Shown here: one piece after another, positions 34,939 through 47,665 of the stretch | How positions within the stretch are numbered: position 1 is the first letter of the stretch | How the letters are laid out: each line of letters starts with the position of its first letter | Assembly (NCBI GenBank): GCA_035772735.1 | Contig: JASDFA010000006.1 | Coordinates: 63,442,001 to 63,506,000 of the forward strand | DNA from: Datura wrightii | Lineage: Eukaryota; Streptophyta; Magnoliopsida; Solanales; Solanaceae | Reading direction: 5' to 3' | DNA: 64,000 bases | Translations under genes and position numbers: made by a program | Notes under the pieces: model-generated | What the model saw: the letters and a program-made list of their open reading frames with translations, nothing else | Database searches by the model: none | Told to the model about the DNA's origin: nothing

Positions 34939-35956
34939 CTTGCATGTTTTTTGGAGTAGTGTCTATCATCGAGTAGGCTAGGGGTTCATGTAAACCCTGG
35001 GTCTCAAAACTACGCACCAAAATTAGTTTATATATTTATTTTTTGACCTCCCTTGTGAGTTTCCCCTGCCTCCAAGGGTCCTTCAACTTGATATTGATAT
35101 CATGGTAGCGCCTTTAGCCCTGACAAGGTTTTGGACAGCTCTGCCCACTTGAGTGTGATAGTTGGCACATCACAAAAGCTTTATAGTGATGGTGTCTATT
35201 GTGATGAGTATCCCATTGTTCCTCATGATTTCAGTTATGCTTGTTCATTACTTATGATATTATATTTCAGTAGGTTTGACCCAATGATAAGTTTGTAAAC
35301 TTTTACTAACGATTTTAGTTCTGGCAAGCCATATGATTCTATTTTTAGCTTTGGGTCATTCAATTTAGATATGAGATTCAGTTTATGACTATATATATGT
35401 GTTTTAAATATTAGCATGTAGTCTTTACTCTCATGATCTCATGATTTATGTTTATACGCATAATTTTAGCTCATACTTACTCAGCATGATTTATTTTCCT
35501 TACATACTTAGTACATTCAAAGTATTGACCGCATACTCTATGTTGTATCGTTTCATGACACAGGTGCAGACGATCAAACTCAGTTCCATCGTTAGTCATT
35601 TCAAGTAGCTTTGTTCAGTTTCTTTTGTTGGTGAGTCCTCATCCTTCAAGGACCTTCAGTTGGTTGAGTTATGTTACTTTTAGTTTTAGACTTTAACGAG
35701 CTAGTTGAGGGTGTTGTCCCATCAACTCATTAGACAATTTAAAGGCTTATCAAATAATATGTAGAATTTTAGCTTTATCAGTGTTGACTATGTATGGTTG
35801 ATGTTTATTCAGACTTCTTCTTATTTATATTTTTAGTTATCAATTTTCGCTTGAAGTATGTGTCTTAGTTATCATGTTCATGCCATGGATCGACTTGGAG
35901 CCATTCATGGTTCTAGGTCCCGTGTCTTAGTTCAAACCTATGTTCGGTTCGTGAAA
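34939..35956 (+). repeat. R7: right part of the solo LTR
   Basis: It resumes with CTTGCATGTTTTTTGGAGTAG, matching R10 near 39972, and runs to GGTTCGTGAAA, like the R10 5' LTR end (CGTCATGAAA). With 21064-22338 it totals about 2.29 kb, close to the 2.33-kb R10 LTR. No primer site follows. Confidence 0.75.
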
Positions 35957-37290
35957 CAATAAATATATATAATGAAACCCCAATACAACTCAATCACAAT
36001 AATAAAAGTTGAACTCATGGCTTTCAATCACCATCCCATGAGTTCGCACAATAATTACGTCTAAAATCGTCTGTTTCTTTTCATAAACAATAAGGGATGG
36101 AGGGGAGTAATATTATCTCAAACTTCTTAGAGTTTAGTATCTTAACTTCACTTTTTCAATACCTTACACTATTCATCACAAAAAGGCTCTTCAAACAAGA
36201 AGAAAACAACTTGACAGCAATATCACATCAAATGGGCTGCATAGAGAACTTCTTGATCTAATGGGTGCTCAAACTCCCTAAACATGTATAGACACCATAT
36301 AAAACTTTTTATATGATAAATCGTAATTAACCACTGAATATTACTAACTTCAAACCTTGGATAAGATTGAAGAAAAATAAGATTCGTAGAAGAGAGATAG
36401 GCAGATAGAGCGAGAGAGAGAGAGAGAGAATTTTTTTTATGTTTGGCCTTTTTTAAAAAAAATTATATAAGGATATACATATATCAGATAAGGGAATATG
36501 GGTCTTGGACTTGATCCTTTGACTTAACCCACATTTTTATTTAAGAGAATTTGGGCCATAAACTTCAAAGTAGGTGATCTACCTACTTAGCTTAGTTTAA
36601 ATTTTGCCTACTATTACTTAAGTAGGTGATGCACCTACTTGTCCTCATTTTTCATATTATATAAACTTTTAATTTATATAGGCCACATGTATGATGAGAT
36701 TAAGTAAGTAGAATGTTTTAGAAATTAATTGGACCAAATAGGTTTGCTCAACAACTAGGACATTTAAGCTAGTAAGTTACTTTGTCCAACATTCATTTTG
36801 CTTTGTAAATCTTATTCTTTTAAAATTTTAGCTTCAATTTTTTACACTTTAACACCTTAAAATTTAGGCTTAAATATGATCATATTTTACAAGCCTAATT
36901 AATCTCGCATGACTTCGCGATAAGTGAGAATCTGTTCAAAATGTCTTGTTTAAATTCACATAACTCTTAATCTAGAGCTTGAATTGAAGAGTGTTTCATT
37001 TTTGCGGAAATTAGACTCAAGAACTTTTAATTGGATATGTAGTACAACCTCTAAATGTCCATATGGGAGATATAAACATATAATGTCTGACCATAAATAT
37101 GGTCACTTAGTGTTGTGCCTTATTGATGACATTTTCATATTTGACATTACTTTAATTGTGAACTTAGTATTATAAGACCAAATACATTTCAATATTTCAA
37201 TTTCAAGAAATTTTATCAATTTTAACCTACTCATACATGTACAGGTAATTACAGGGCATTAAATTATAAAACCTTGGGTCCATTAGTCCT
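35957..37290 (-). repeat. Old minus-strand LTR remnant with decayed polypurine tract
   Basis: It ends (plus strand) CAGGGCATTA at about 37261, followed by AATTATAAAACCTTGGGTCCATTAGTCCTCGAAC. On the minus strand that is a decayed copy of the family pattern TTCG-AGGA-stem, purine tract, LTR start. A (GA)n run is at 36412-36429. R7 appears to have inserted into it, because both sides of R7 are AT-rich and otherwise unlike R7. Confidence 0.45.
36412..36429. repeat. GA microsatellite
   Basis: (GA)n of about nine units at 36412-36429, followed by a T run. Confidence 0.9.
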
Positions 37291-38635
37291 CGAACAGAAG
37301 CTGGGACTTATCATAGATTTTCCTATGTAAATATGCTAGTACAAAACCTGTTAGCTAACTAGAATATATAAACATACTTCACTATGCGATCACCACAAAT
37401 GTAGCACAAATAATGCAACTTACCTTATATTTGGTTCCGAAGAATCTCACTTGTTCAGAACATATAAGAATTTGAGATCATAGGTATGGACTATATATTT
37501 GAGAACCTGATAGATGCACAGGGTAAAAAATAACTTTACAATCAAGTAAATGAATGGTTCTTTGAACCAGTAAACAAATGAATCTATGATCAATTGAGTA
37601 GAGGCAACTAAAATCTGAACAAATCACATTTGGACCACTTATAGGGTCTTGCAACAAAAACCGATATAAAACCCTTCTTCTCTTTGTGAGTTCAACTGAC
37701 TATAAACTTTTATTGTTATTTTTACGAGGTTAACCTACACATTAGGGTACTTAATCAATTCTTGGTCTGTTACTGTAAGGGCCTATATACTTAGGGCTCA
37801 ATCTATTGTTCTTCCTGAATCGCATGACACGACTTTCCTTGAAGATAATTTAAAATATGTTATCAATATAACATTTAAAACATTTAGTACACACATTTAT
37901 ACAGGATTTCTATCAACTCTAAGCAGTTCTCGATTGCCTATTTGTTGATTTAGTCCTCCAATTTTAACTAGTCGGTGATCTATAATGCTGCCTGTATACA
38001 GCTCTACGTAAGTTGTAATGATGATTGAGGTACAAATACCTTCATTTGTAGGTCCATTAAGAGTAAAGGACTTATTCATGTTCTTTTTTAATAGAGGACT
38101 TATGTTTTCAATAACCTTCTAAACTACTGAACAGGGCACCTTATTTTGCCTTTTGTCTAGGGATGACTTAACCCTTACCCTTCTATTCAAAAGGTATGCA
38201 TCAATGAAACATAAAATATAAACAACTAAGTTAATGGAGTCTATAGTATATAAGAAAGTACAAAAAAGGGCACTTAATCATATATACATATGAGCCACTA
38301 CAAGGGCCTTTATCCTATAAGCATGTGAGTCGAGTAGGCATATGACATATGGGCTAAAGAGCTATAGGAACATGCAATTGATGTGAAGGTAAACTGTGAA
38401 AGCGTACAACATATTGCATGTGAGTTACAAGATAACATATGAACAAATAGACCATAAAATTTGTAAGACGTAAATAGGCTGACTATGACATGACATTTAT
38501 CATATAATCATATATGCATGTAAACTATGGCCATACATAGTGATTAAGACTTTAAACATTGAAAGAATATAACATGTAACTAACTTTTTTTAAATAAAAT
38601 ATGTGCATGTGAATTATAACCTTTACACAGATACA
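37291..38635. other. Unclassified AT-rich sequence
   Basis: No open frame above about 60 codons is convincing and I recognise no transposon ends. It may be the internal part of the element whose LTR is at 35957-37261. R10 inserted at its right end. Confidence 0.3.
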
Positions 38636-40960
38636 TGTAATACCCAAAAGCCCAAAGATCAGACCCGAGAGTGAAACGGAGGAAAACTGGAAATTTTGCA
38701 TCAGGTCACAGAATGAGTCATTTTGCGACCAATGAGGGTAGACCACGAGTCGTGAGGTGACTCTGGTGAGGCTCAGGATGTGAGTTTAAAATTTGGGATT
38801 TACGGTACCTACGAACATGATCACGAGTCGTGGTCAGACCCCATGACTCATTGAGTCAGTCATGGGAAATGATGATTGAAAAGGAGATGGAAGTAGCAAT
38901 GTACCCCACGGAAGGTCCCCATGAGTCATGGTCAGTCACCAAGATTTGTGGGATGCGTCGTGGTTAGTAGAATGGAAATTTTTAGAGACAAAGGCAGTGA
39001 AGGTGATGAGTGGTGACCATGACGACAATGATTCGTGAGGTATCCCATGATGACCCCAGAAGAACCCTTAGGCAGTGTACTTGATGAATGATGCCACAAG
39101 TCATGGCATTGGGTGATGAGTCGTCCAGTCCCTCGTGGGGACTAGTAGTCAATTATTTCCTGCAAAATTGGTAAGGGCTTTTCTGTAATTTCTATGATCC
39201 TAAGGCCTAAATTACATCATTTTAAGTTATTAATGATGAGTTTTAAGAGGATTAGGTTCATTTTAGGCGATTCTTTCTCAGTCATGCAAAGTTAAAGAAT
39301 TAGAGAGGTGATCAAGCTTGTTCTCCTTCAAGTTCTTTTTAATTCTTCTTTGGACAATCAGAGAAGTGTAAGAGTCAGCTATAATCTATATGTAGGGTTA
39401 TGAATGGGTGAATCCGTTCACACCCATGCCCAATATCTCTCTAAATCATGAAATTTCCTATGTAAATTTTATGGAGTTTTAACCCAATGCATGAAATTCC
39501 TAATTCTCTACATAGGTATGATTTAAATGATTTTTTACTATTGAATTATGATTTATGGGCAAGTTTTATGATGTTTTTGGTGAAAATCATGTTTCAAGCT
39601 TTATAAATTAAAATTCCCAATTATGAGAAGTACATGAAAGTTGAGATTTATGATGAATGTTCTAGTATGATGAGATATTTATGATGTAAAGAAAGTTTTC
39701 AAGTTACCCATGTTTATGATCATGTTTTCAAGGGAATTATGTATTTTCAAGCATGTTAATGTATTGGGCAATTCCCATATGTTCAAGTATGATTATGATT
39801 TTATGAATTTAGCTTACCATATGGTTTTGGAGTGAAGACTCCCATTTGTGTTCTGTTTGTGGTATGGTTTGAGCCAAGGCTTCTCATGTATGATTCAGAT
39901 TTATATATTCATGATTATTCAGCTTCATCAATAGACGATGGTCAGCTTCATTTAAAAAAGATGGAGAGCATATGCATGTTTTTGGAAGTAGTGTTTAGCA
40001 CCGAGTAGGCTATGGTTCAGTCAACTATATGCCTTAAAACTACGCGCCATCATAGGTGTGGTCAGATTATATTGGGACCTCCTATGTGAGCTATCCCCTG
40101 CCCCGATTATGCCACGAGCTTGATATTTATGTCATGCTATCTTCGTTAGCCCTAGCAAGCCTTTGGACGGCTCTACCTACTTGAGTGTGATCATTGGGAC
40201 CACGTAAGCTCTATCGTGATATGTCGGTTAAAATACGAGTCTTCCATTGTTCCTCATGATTTCAATTATGCATGTTTATCACTCATGTTGTTTATAACCA
40301 TATACGTTCTAAATCAGGTTTGACCTAATATTTAGCTTTATTTATGACTAGCAGATTTTAGCTTTGGGTCCAATCGATTCTGCTATGATGTTATATTATG
40401 TTGAGATCATGTCTTTAGAAAGATAGCTTACAAGCCCTACTCTCAGATTCTTATTTTTTTTATGTTTTACATTATCCATGTTTTTAATGATTTTACTTAT
40501 TTATGCAGTTTTACTTACCTTGCATACTCGGTAAATTCCACATACTGACCGCATACTCTATGTTGTATAATTTCATGATACAGGCCTTGACACTCAAACT
40601 CAGCCCCGTTATTAGCCAGTTCAAAAGTTAGCACCCAACTTACTAGTGAGTCCTCATCTTCCAAGGACCATTTTCTCTCAAATAGTGATGTACTTTAACT
40701 TTCAGTATTAGAGAGTTAGTTGGGGTCTTATCACATCAACTCATCAGAACTAGAGGCTTTTCAGAAAAAAAGGGTGTATTTAACTTTAGATTATGTGTAT
40801 TCTGATGTTATAATTATTTCAGACTTCCGCTAAGACTATCATGTTATTTCTTCTGCTTTATTGATTGAGTTAGCTGAATGTTGATGTCATGGGTTGACTT
40901 GGGGTCTCTTGGGACTCCTTGTCCTATGTTGCGATCTAGGCCTGCGTTCACGTCATGAAA
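38636..40960 (+). repeat. R10 5' LTR
   Basis: It begins TGTAATACCC and ends CGTCATGAAA five bases before the primer site. It matches 62030-64000 closely in order and content. U3 has a cluster of CACGAGTCGTG-like words (38740-39130). Mid-LTR words such as CTTGAGTGTGAT and CATACTGACCGCATACTC are shared with R3, R5 and R7. Confidence 0.87.
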
Positions 40961-40964
40961 AATT

Positions 40965-40975
40965 TGGTATCAGAG
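40965..40975 (+). promoter_or_regulatory. R10 primer binding site, initiator tRNA-Met
   Basis: TGGTATCAGAG follows the LTR end by four bases, as in other plant Ty3 elements that use tRNA-Met. Confidence 0.88.
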
Positions 40976-41034
40976 AAATAGGTTTGGAGTGTCCTACGAT
41001 TTCTGATAACTACATTGAGTAGTCTTTTTCATGG

Positions 41035-41052
41035 GTGTGAAGTGCGCCACAC
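41035..41052 (+). ncRNA. R10 leader hairpin
   Basis: GTGTG-AAGTGCGC-CACAC, followed by TTATGACGAAGAGG. The same hairpin is in the leaders of R8, R9 and R11, where R11's loop holds the self-complementary GCGCGC. Confidence 0.5.
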
Positions 41053-41166
41053 TTATGACGAAGAGGCTACGAGATGTCTAGGAAATATTTCCCTCTTTCA
41101 TGATCTATGTCGTGCTATGAAAGGTCCCCTTATCCTTCTAATCATGCTACTCGTGATTGCAGAATC

Positions 41167-42383
41167 TTGGCTCCCTATAGAGTTAAAGGTAGGAGGAATG
41201 GAAATAGAAGCGGCCACGAGGATGGCAATGGAGACTGGCACCAATAAGCCCCACCAGTCCAGGAGCATCATGCACCGGAGCCAGCCCATGTTGAATTTAG
41301 GGTAGCTAATAAGATGCTAGTATAGGCCTTGACCGCTCAGGTTAATCTGCATGGAGTTGCGTATATTCCACAAATAGAAATGCGACAGTAGCTTGAGTTA
41401 GAGATTTCTAGAGAATGAACCCTCCAGAGTTCCTTGGGTCAAAAGTAGATAAGGACCCAAATGAGTTCATCGACGAGATCATAAAGATCACCCACGTCAT
41501 GGGGGTGAATGGATTTGAGTGTCCTGAGTTGGCCTCATATTAGCTAAAAAGGGTCGCACATATCTGTTTTCGTCAATGGAAGGATAGTAGGGCCGCCGGA
41601 GCAGGCCCTGTCATTTGGGAGGAGCTCCATGATGCGTTCTTTCCTCGTGGGATGAGCAATTTGAAGGAAGTCGAGTTCGTGAATCTTAAGTAAGGGAAAA
41701 TGAAGGTGCAATAGTGTCACCTTGAGTTCACTCGCCTATAGAAGTACGCCCCAGAGTTAGTGGTTTATTAGATGGTGCGGGTGAGTAGGTTCGTTCATGC
41801 CGTGGTGGGCCATTTGGATAAGGATTGCAGGACTGTTGTGCTCCATCAGGATATCAATTTCCCTCTGATAGTCTTGTATGCCCAACAGATGGAGGCGGCG
41901 CATATGAGGGAGAGAGAAGCCAAGAAGGCAAGTATCGATAGCTACAGATTTTCTCAGCTGAGGTTAGGTAGTGGCCACCGACAGCAGACCCACCAGACAT
42001 CTTCAACCCTAGCGTCTTCAGCATTAAATGTGCCATCTAGACCTAGGCTCGACTAGAGGGGGAGAGCATCAAGCTCTACGGATTAGAGCAGTAGTCTCAC
42101 AGATTCTAGCATCCTTGTTTGCATTAGGTGTTGTCGAGGGCACATGGGCCAATGCTTGGAAGGTATAGGTGCTTTCTTTGGATGTGGGAAGTCTGGATAT
42201 ATGCTCAAGAACTACCCAGCAGCGAGACAGGGCCATGATGGGGGTCGGAGGCCAGATTCTAGTTTAGTAGCTCCAGCGGCACGTCCCTCATAGCAGGGTG
42301 CTTCAAGTAGTTCAGCTGGTGGTCAATGCCAAAACAGATTTGATGCCCTCGCGTCCCACCAGGAGTAGGAGACTTCTCTCGAT
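41167..42383 (+). pseudogene. R10 gag (broken)
   Basis: Gag homology begins near 41167, where TTG stands in place of the expected ATG, and includes the basic stretch RNGNRSGHEDGNGDW. After a frame change near 41410 the core reads MNPPEFLGSKVDKDPNEF, then VMGV and WEELHDAFFPRG, with stops at several codons. The later part (41772-42056) reads RFVHAVVGHLDKDC and QQMEAAHMRERE. The zinc-knuckle region near 42120-42210 is degraded (CRGHMGQC, FFGCGKSGY). It runs in frame into protease. Gag forms the RNA-packaging particle. Too many stops to be functional. Confidence 0.8.
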
Positions 42384-42923
42384 GTGGTTACTGGTACATT
42401 ACGAATTTTCCATCTTGATGTATATTCTTTGTTGGATCTGGGGGCTACCTTGTCTTTTGTGACACCTTATGTGGCCAGTAGTTTCGGAGTCAGTCTCGAA
42501 GTCCTGTTAGAACCTTTCTCAGTCTCTACCCCAATAGGTGATTTAGTTGTAGCTAGACTGGTGTATAGAAGTTTCTCGGTCACAGTCCTTCAGAATGTAA
42601 CCTCTGCAGATTTTATAGAGTTAGCTATGGCCGATTTTGATATTATCCTCAGCATGGATTGGCTATTTTCATGTTATGCCTCAGTTAATTGTAGAACCCG
42701 GGCAGTAGAGTTCAGATTTCAGAGTGAGCTAGTCTTAGAGTGGAAGGGTAGTTCAGTTGTGCCTGTAGGTCATTTCATTTCATACCTTAAGGCCAGAATG
42801 ATGATTTCCAAAGGTTGTGTGTACCTTCTAGTTAGGGTTAAGGATGCGAAGTATGAGATCCCGACTATCCAGTCAATTCCAGTAGTGTGTGAATATCCAG
42901 ATATCTTCCCCAATGATGTATAG
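42384..42923 (+). pseudogene. R10 protease domain and start of RT linker
   Basis: An uninterrupted 179-codon stretch of the gag-pol frame. The aspartic protease signature reads LLDLGATLSFVTPYVA, where the usual DPGA or DSGA has become DLGA. The second half has MADFDIILSMDWLF, typical of the family, and ends at a TAG after YPDIFPNDV, the usual linker into RT. It would have processed the polyprotein. The stop at its end cuts it off from RT. Confidence 0.85.
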
Positions 42924-43778
42924 AGACTCCCTCCCGAGCGGGAGATTGATTTTGGCATTGACCTTCTTCCGGATACACAACCTATATCTATTCCTCCATA
43001 CAAAATGGCTCTAGACGAGCTAAAGGAGATGAAAGAACAGTTGAAGTACCTGTTAGATAAGGGTTTCATTTTACCGAACAAGTCTCTATGGAGTGCACCG
43101 GTTCTCTTTATTTGAAAGAAGGATGGATCTCTTCGTATGTGCATTGATAATTGGCAATTGAAAAAATTCACCATCAAGAAAAAGTATCCTCTACCCATGA
43201 TTGATGATTTATTTGACCAGCTTCAAGGTGCCAAGTGTTTTTCGAATATAGATCTTAAATAATGGTACCATCAGCTCAGAGTTTGGGAGAGTTACATCCC
43301 GAAGATAGCCTTTAGGACGCGGTATGGTCATTATGAGTTTGTAATTATGTCTCTATGACTAATGAATTCTCCTACAGATTTTATGGACTTGATGAATATG
43401 ATGTTCAAGCCATACGTTGATATGTTCGTGATTGTGTTTATTGACGAAATCTTGATGTATTCTCAGAGAATGGAGGAGCACGCCGCTCATTTGAGAGTGG
43501 TGCTACAGACTCTCAAGGATCGTCAATTATATGCTAAATTTAGCAAGTGTGAGTTTTGGTTGAACTCAATGGCGTTTTAGGGCTATTTGGTATCAAGTGA
43601 AGGCATACAGGTGGACTCTCAGAAAATAGAAGCGGTGAAGAATTGTCCTAGACCGGTGAACCCTTTAGATATCCGGAGCTTTTTGGGCCTAGCTAGCTAT
43701 TGTAGAAGATTTGTTGAAGGTTTCTCATCGATTGCATCACCTTTGAAAAAATTGATATAAAAGAAGGCGAAATTCCAA
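42924..43778 (+). pseudogene. R10 reverse transcriptase domain (broken, catalytic residue changed)
   Basis: In the same frame after the stop: RLPPEREIDFGIDLLPDTQP, the RT start, then KKDGSLRMCID and KKYPLPMIDDLFDQLQGA. The catalytic box reads FIDEILMYS, so the second Asp of the normal DD pair is Glu. Stops occur in five or more places (for example in the KFSNIDLK-WYHQL segment and after WLNSMAF). The thumb/connection part (SFLGLASYCRRFVEGFS) is clear. The enzyme cannot be made. Confidence 0.85.
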
Positions 43779-44217
43779 TTGTCGGAGGCTTTTGAGCGGA
43801 GCTTTCAGGATTTGAAGACTCGACTTACTTCAGCACCAGTGTTAACTCTACCTGAGGGTATTGATGGGTTCATGGTGTATTATGATGCTTCAAAGATCGG
43901 ACTTGGGTGTGTAATGATGCAGCACGGAAAATTTATAGCATATGCCTCCATACAGCTAAAAGTTCATGAGAAGAATTACCCAACCCATGATCTAGAATTG
44001 GCCGTGGTGGTATTCTCATTGAAGATATGGATACACTATTTGTATGGGGTCCACGTGGATGTTTTTACGGATCATAAGAGTTTATAATATGCGTTTACCC
44101 CAAAGTATCTCAATCTTTGGCAAAGGAGGTTGTTGGAGCTACTTAAGGATTATGACATGAATGTTTTTACCATCGGGAGAAGACTAATGTGGTAGCCATG
44201 CACTTAGTAGACTCTCG
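43779..44217 (+). pseudogene. R10 RNase H domain
   Basis: The frame continues with FMVYYDASKIGLGCV, HDLELAVVVFSLKIW and DVFTDHKSL, so the Asp, Glu and Asp active-site residues are all kept. A TAA follows DHKSL, and another break near 44190 moves the reading into a different frame. It would have degraded the RNA strand of the hybrid. Confidence 0.83.
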
Positions 44218-44896
44218 ATGGAAAGTGTGTCCCATGTAGATGAGGGAAAGAAGGAGATGGTGAAGGATGTGCATTCACTTGCAAGGCTGGGAGTTCGATT
44301 GGTTGATTTGACCGATGTCGGGGTTATTATTCAGAATGGATCAGAATCGTCCTTGGCGACCAATGTAAAATCTAGACAAGACGAACACCCCATTTTGGTA
44401 AAGTTAAAGGAAGCTATTCAAAATCAGAAGGTAGAGGTATTCTCAAAAAGGAGAGATGGTGTGCTTCAATACCAGAGTCACTTATGTGTTCCGAATGTTG
44501 ATGATTTGTGAAATCGTATGTTGCATAAGGCTCAAATTCCAGATATTCAATCCATCCAGGTGCCACCAAGATGTACCGTGACTTACGGGAAGTCCACTAG
44601 TGGAATGGAATAAAGAAGGACATTGCTGAATTTGTGACTAAGTGTCCAAACTATCAGCAAGTGAAGGTCGAGCATCAGAGACTGGGAGGTATGCTTCAGG
44701 ATATCAGCATTCCTACTTAGAAGTGGGAAGAAATCAATATGGACTTCATCACAAGGTTTCCTCGCACTCGATAGCAATATGACACCATTTGGGTTGTTGT
44801 AGACAGGTGGACCAAAGGTGCTCACTTTCTACAAGTCAAAACTAGGATTCGGCGGAGGATTATGCTAAACTATACATCCGAGAGCTTGTTCGATTA
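44218..44896 (+). pseudogene. R10 integrase, N-terminal part
   Basis: After the frameshift: MESVSHVDEGKKEMVKDVH and SRQDEHPILVKLKEA, the usual linker, ending LCVPNVDDL and a stop. The zinc-binding region follows in another frame with CPNYQQVK, in which the second Cys of CPNC is Tyr. Then INMDFIT (first catalytic Asp) and WVVVDRWTKGAHFL. The reading stops at the R11 insertion, in the LHG of LHGVPLS. It continues at 60846. Confidence 0.8.
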
Positions 44897-44901
44897 CATG
44901 G
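44897..44901. repeat. Target-site duplication CATGG of R11 (second copy 60841-60845)
   Basis: GATTACATGG is followed by TGTCACGTCCC at 44902, and GGCATTACA at 60840 is followed by CATGGAGTGCC. Joining across restores the integrase coding sequence. Confidence 0.93.
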
Positions 44902-47419
44902 TGTCACGTCCCGATCCTATACCCTGGACGTAACACGGTACTTGAAGCCACAAGTGACCCCAAGTAAACCCCTAGAGTATCATATACTAGCATTCGGAAT
45001 AAACATGCACAACGGAACTTTTAAATAACAGATTTATCAATTTAAGAAAATGTAAAGACTGAAAGTAGAGAATGAAATAATACATCTGAAATAAAATTCT
45101 GAAAGACAAGTCTGGTCTTAAAGCCAACTACTGAGAGTTGCTGGGACATGCCCCCAACTAACTCTAAGTCTATACAAAACCATATCCAACTTAAGTAAAT
45201 AAACAAGGCCCTTGAATGATGAGGACTCACACTCTGATCTTTTGAAATGGAATACTCTAAAATTGAAGTAACTATCTGTGCTGAATCAAAGAACCTACTA
45301 TTGTATCATGAAATGATATAGCATGAAAAGAATGTGTAAGTACTTTGAATGTACTAAGTAAGTGGGAGAAACATATTGAATATAAAGTCTGAATTGAAAT
45401 GACACGCCATGACCAACAGGTAAGCTGGACTGAACTACTGATATAATCTGAAATGGTCAAGATGACCCTGTCTGATGGTCAAGGACAAGCCCTAAGTCTG
45501 AAACACTAAATCTGAGATACTGTACTTAACTGAGCTGCTTTTTCTGATACTGGACTGGACTGACTAGTGGGAGAGTTTATAACAGACATATATAACCATG
45601 TGAGCTAGACGTGGAGTCCGATGTAAACATCCAACCGGTAGGACCCAATATACCTTGCCAGGGTATAAAGGCATGATTGGGTGATCACAAAATCATTTGG
45701 GGCCAATCAAGACAAGTAATACTGTAACCAACGCTGTCAACGTAGTTCTACGAACCTAGGTGAGCTAGAAACCCGGCCCGCTTGGTTCTAAGTTCTACTC
45801 GCACTAGAAAACCTAAACTGAACTACTAAGCTGACAGCTTGAAACTAGGGCCCAAGACTAGTCAGGGACAAATAACTGCATATACCCTGAGACCCTTATC
45901 GGACCAGATTCTTAAACTGGGTTCTAAGACTGGTCAGAGCTGCTTATCTGGAAGTGTCGTAACCGTCTATAGAACAACTAATAACCGAACTGGGGTCCTG
46001 GGGCTGGTCAAAGCTATAACTGATTGTCATGACCACCTAATGGACCAAATAACTGAAATATGAATCCGAGTTTGAAAACTGGGAGGCACCACTGATACCT
46101 CGACAATAAACTGGAGTTAAATTGATCAATTGACCATTTTTGGAAAACACTATGGTTGCTAAATTCTGACGGAAGCTACACTGATGTGATTCTGACTGAG
46201 ACTAGTTTGATTGAGTTCTGTGTTTCAACTGACTAAATTACTAAGCAGCTAATAGAGAGGTCATTTATGCTGAAAACACGGACAAATTCATATTATAAGG
46301 AAATTTCAAGAATTTTGAGAATCATTCAACAACAAAAGTTATTTTCGATAATGGAATATTTTCTCAACATATATATATATATACAGGAAATTCTAGAAAA
46401 TTCAGCCAAAATCATCCTTCATTCCGAGAGAACTGAATAAGTAAAATCATTACTCAGAAGTTAGGGCTTAAATTCACCTTTGTAATAACACTGACAATCT
46501 GATAAGGAACTGATGGAATTTATATCAACAATAAATATGAACATCGTTCTAAGTGAAATCAATGAAAATAAACATGAATCCTCTTCCTATTCGGAATCTC
46601 ATGGCTTAAAACTAATAGAAGAAATTGAGGAGGAATTTGGGGATGCAAGGGAAGGACAATCCCCTTGCTAAAACCCCACATACCTAATGAAAAACCCATG
46701 AAAATCTTGAGAAATTGAGGAGAAGAAGGATGCCCTAGTTCTAGCTCTGAGAATTTCTGAGAGAACTTATAATCTATTTTCTGAGTGCTTGAGTGGGGAA
46801 TGAGGAAAAGGACCCATTACCCCCTCTAAAACGTCTGAAATTGAATTCAAAACAACGTGGTTTAATGCTTGGGAGAATAGGGAATTACTAAATAGCCCTT
46901 AGAAATTCGTAGGGAGAAACTATCAGGTGCCCCTAACGGCTGACCTAACGAGTCGTGGCATCCGAAAATGACTCGTGGTTATGCCCATCAGGTACACTAC
47001 CTGGAATCTTCAGTGGGTTACAACCAGTGACTTAACGAGTCGTGGTCACCAATCGTCGACCACACTGTCTCACCCCCTAGGAAAAATAATACAAGGCTGG
47101 TAACGAGTCACTCAACAAGTTGTTCTTATGGATGACGCCTCGTGGTGACCACCCATCAAATACACTGCCAACTTCTCAAGTTTCTGGATTCTGGCCTAGA
47201 AAAAAGTGACTCAACGAGTCATGGGGCCTAACCACGACTCGTGAAGTTGCCCGTTGGGAGCACTAACTCATCATCTTGGCATCCTTCTCACGGTTGACCT
47301 GACGAGTCGTTGGGTCCTTTAACGACCTGTCAGGTTGGTTGTTCTGCAACTTCTCTGCAGTTTTCCAGATTTTCTGATTTATGTCCCGTATATTGAATTT
47401 GAGCTTCTGTGGCTTTACG
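44902..47419 (-). repeat. R11 3' LTR
   Basis: 2518 bp, TGTCACGTCCCGAT to GGCTTTACG. It aligns with the 5' LTR over its length. It includes ACGAGTC-type words (46920-47300) and an AT microsatellite (46369-46383). No gene is seen. Confidence 0.9.
46369..46383. repeat. AT microsatellite in R11 3' LTR
   Basis: (AT)n of about seven units. The matching place in the 5' LTR (about 59777-59785) is shorter. Confidence 0.8.
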
Positions 47420-47455
47420 GTATCTCCCCCTTGGAAACATTCATCCTCAAATGTT
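47420..47455 (-). promoter_or_regulatory. R11 polypurine tract with RGGA stem-loop
   Basis: Minus strand: AACATTTG-AGGA-TGAATGTT (47455-47436), eight pairs if two G-U wobbles are allowed, then TCC and AAGGGGGAGATA against the LTR. Confidence 0.75.
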
Positions 47456-47665
47456 AGAAAACTCATAGCAACTAGAAAAATAATAATGAAGGTATTCCAA
47501 AAATACTCATTCAACTTCAAAACGACCGAAATGACTACCTCCATTTCAGAGAATATAACTGAGCTGAATTTTACTTTTCATAAACACAACCAAAGTCAGA
47601 AAGAAAATTTATTTACATGAACTGAATTCAACAACTAGTTCAGGTCTTAAAACAAAATTCACATA

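Noticed and set aside
38636..38640. A confirmed target duplication for R10
   Set aside because: Only the left flank (ATACA) is in the window, so it cannot be verified.
39010..39030. Possible microRNA precursor from the U3 palindromes
   Set aside because: Arms are too short and there is no longer foldback around them; short-word clusters explain the symmetry better.
41098..41289. A 63-codon minus-strand frame over R10 gag start
   Set aside because: It is the reverse of the gag N-terminal coding region.
42384..44217. Possible integrated plant pararetrovirus
   Set aside because: Integrase, chromodomain, LTRs and target duplications identify Ty3/gypsy elements; no movement-protein or coat-type gene is seen.
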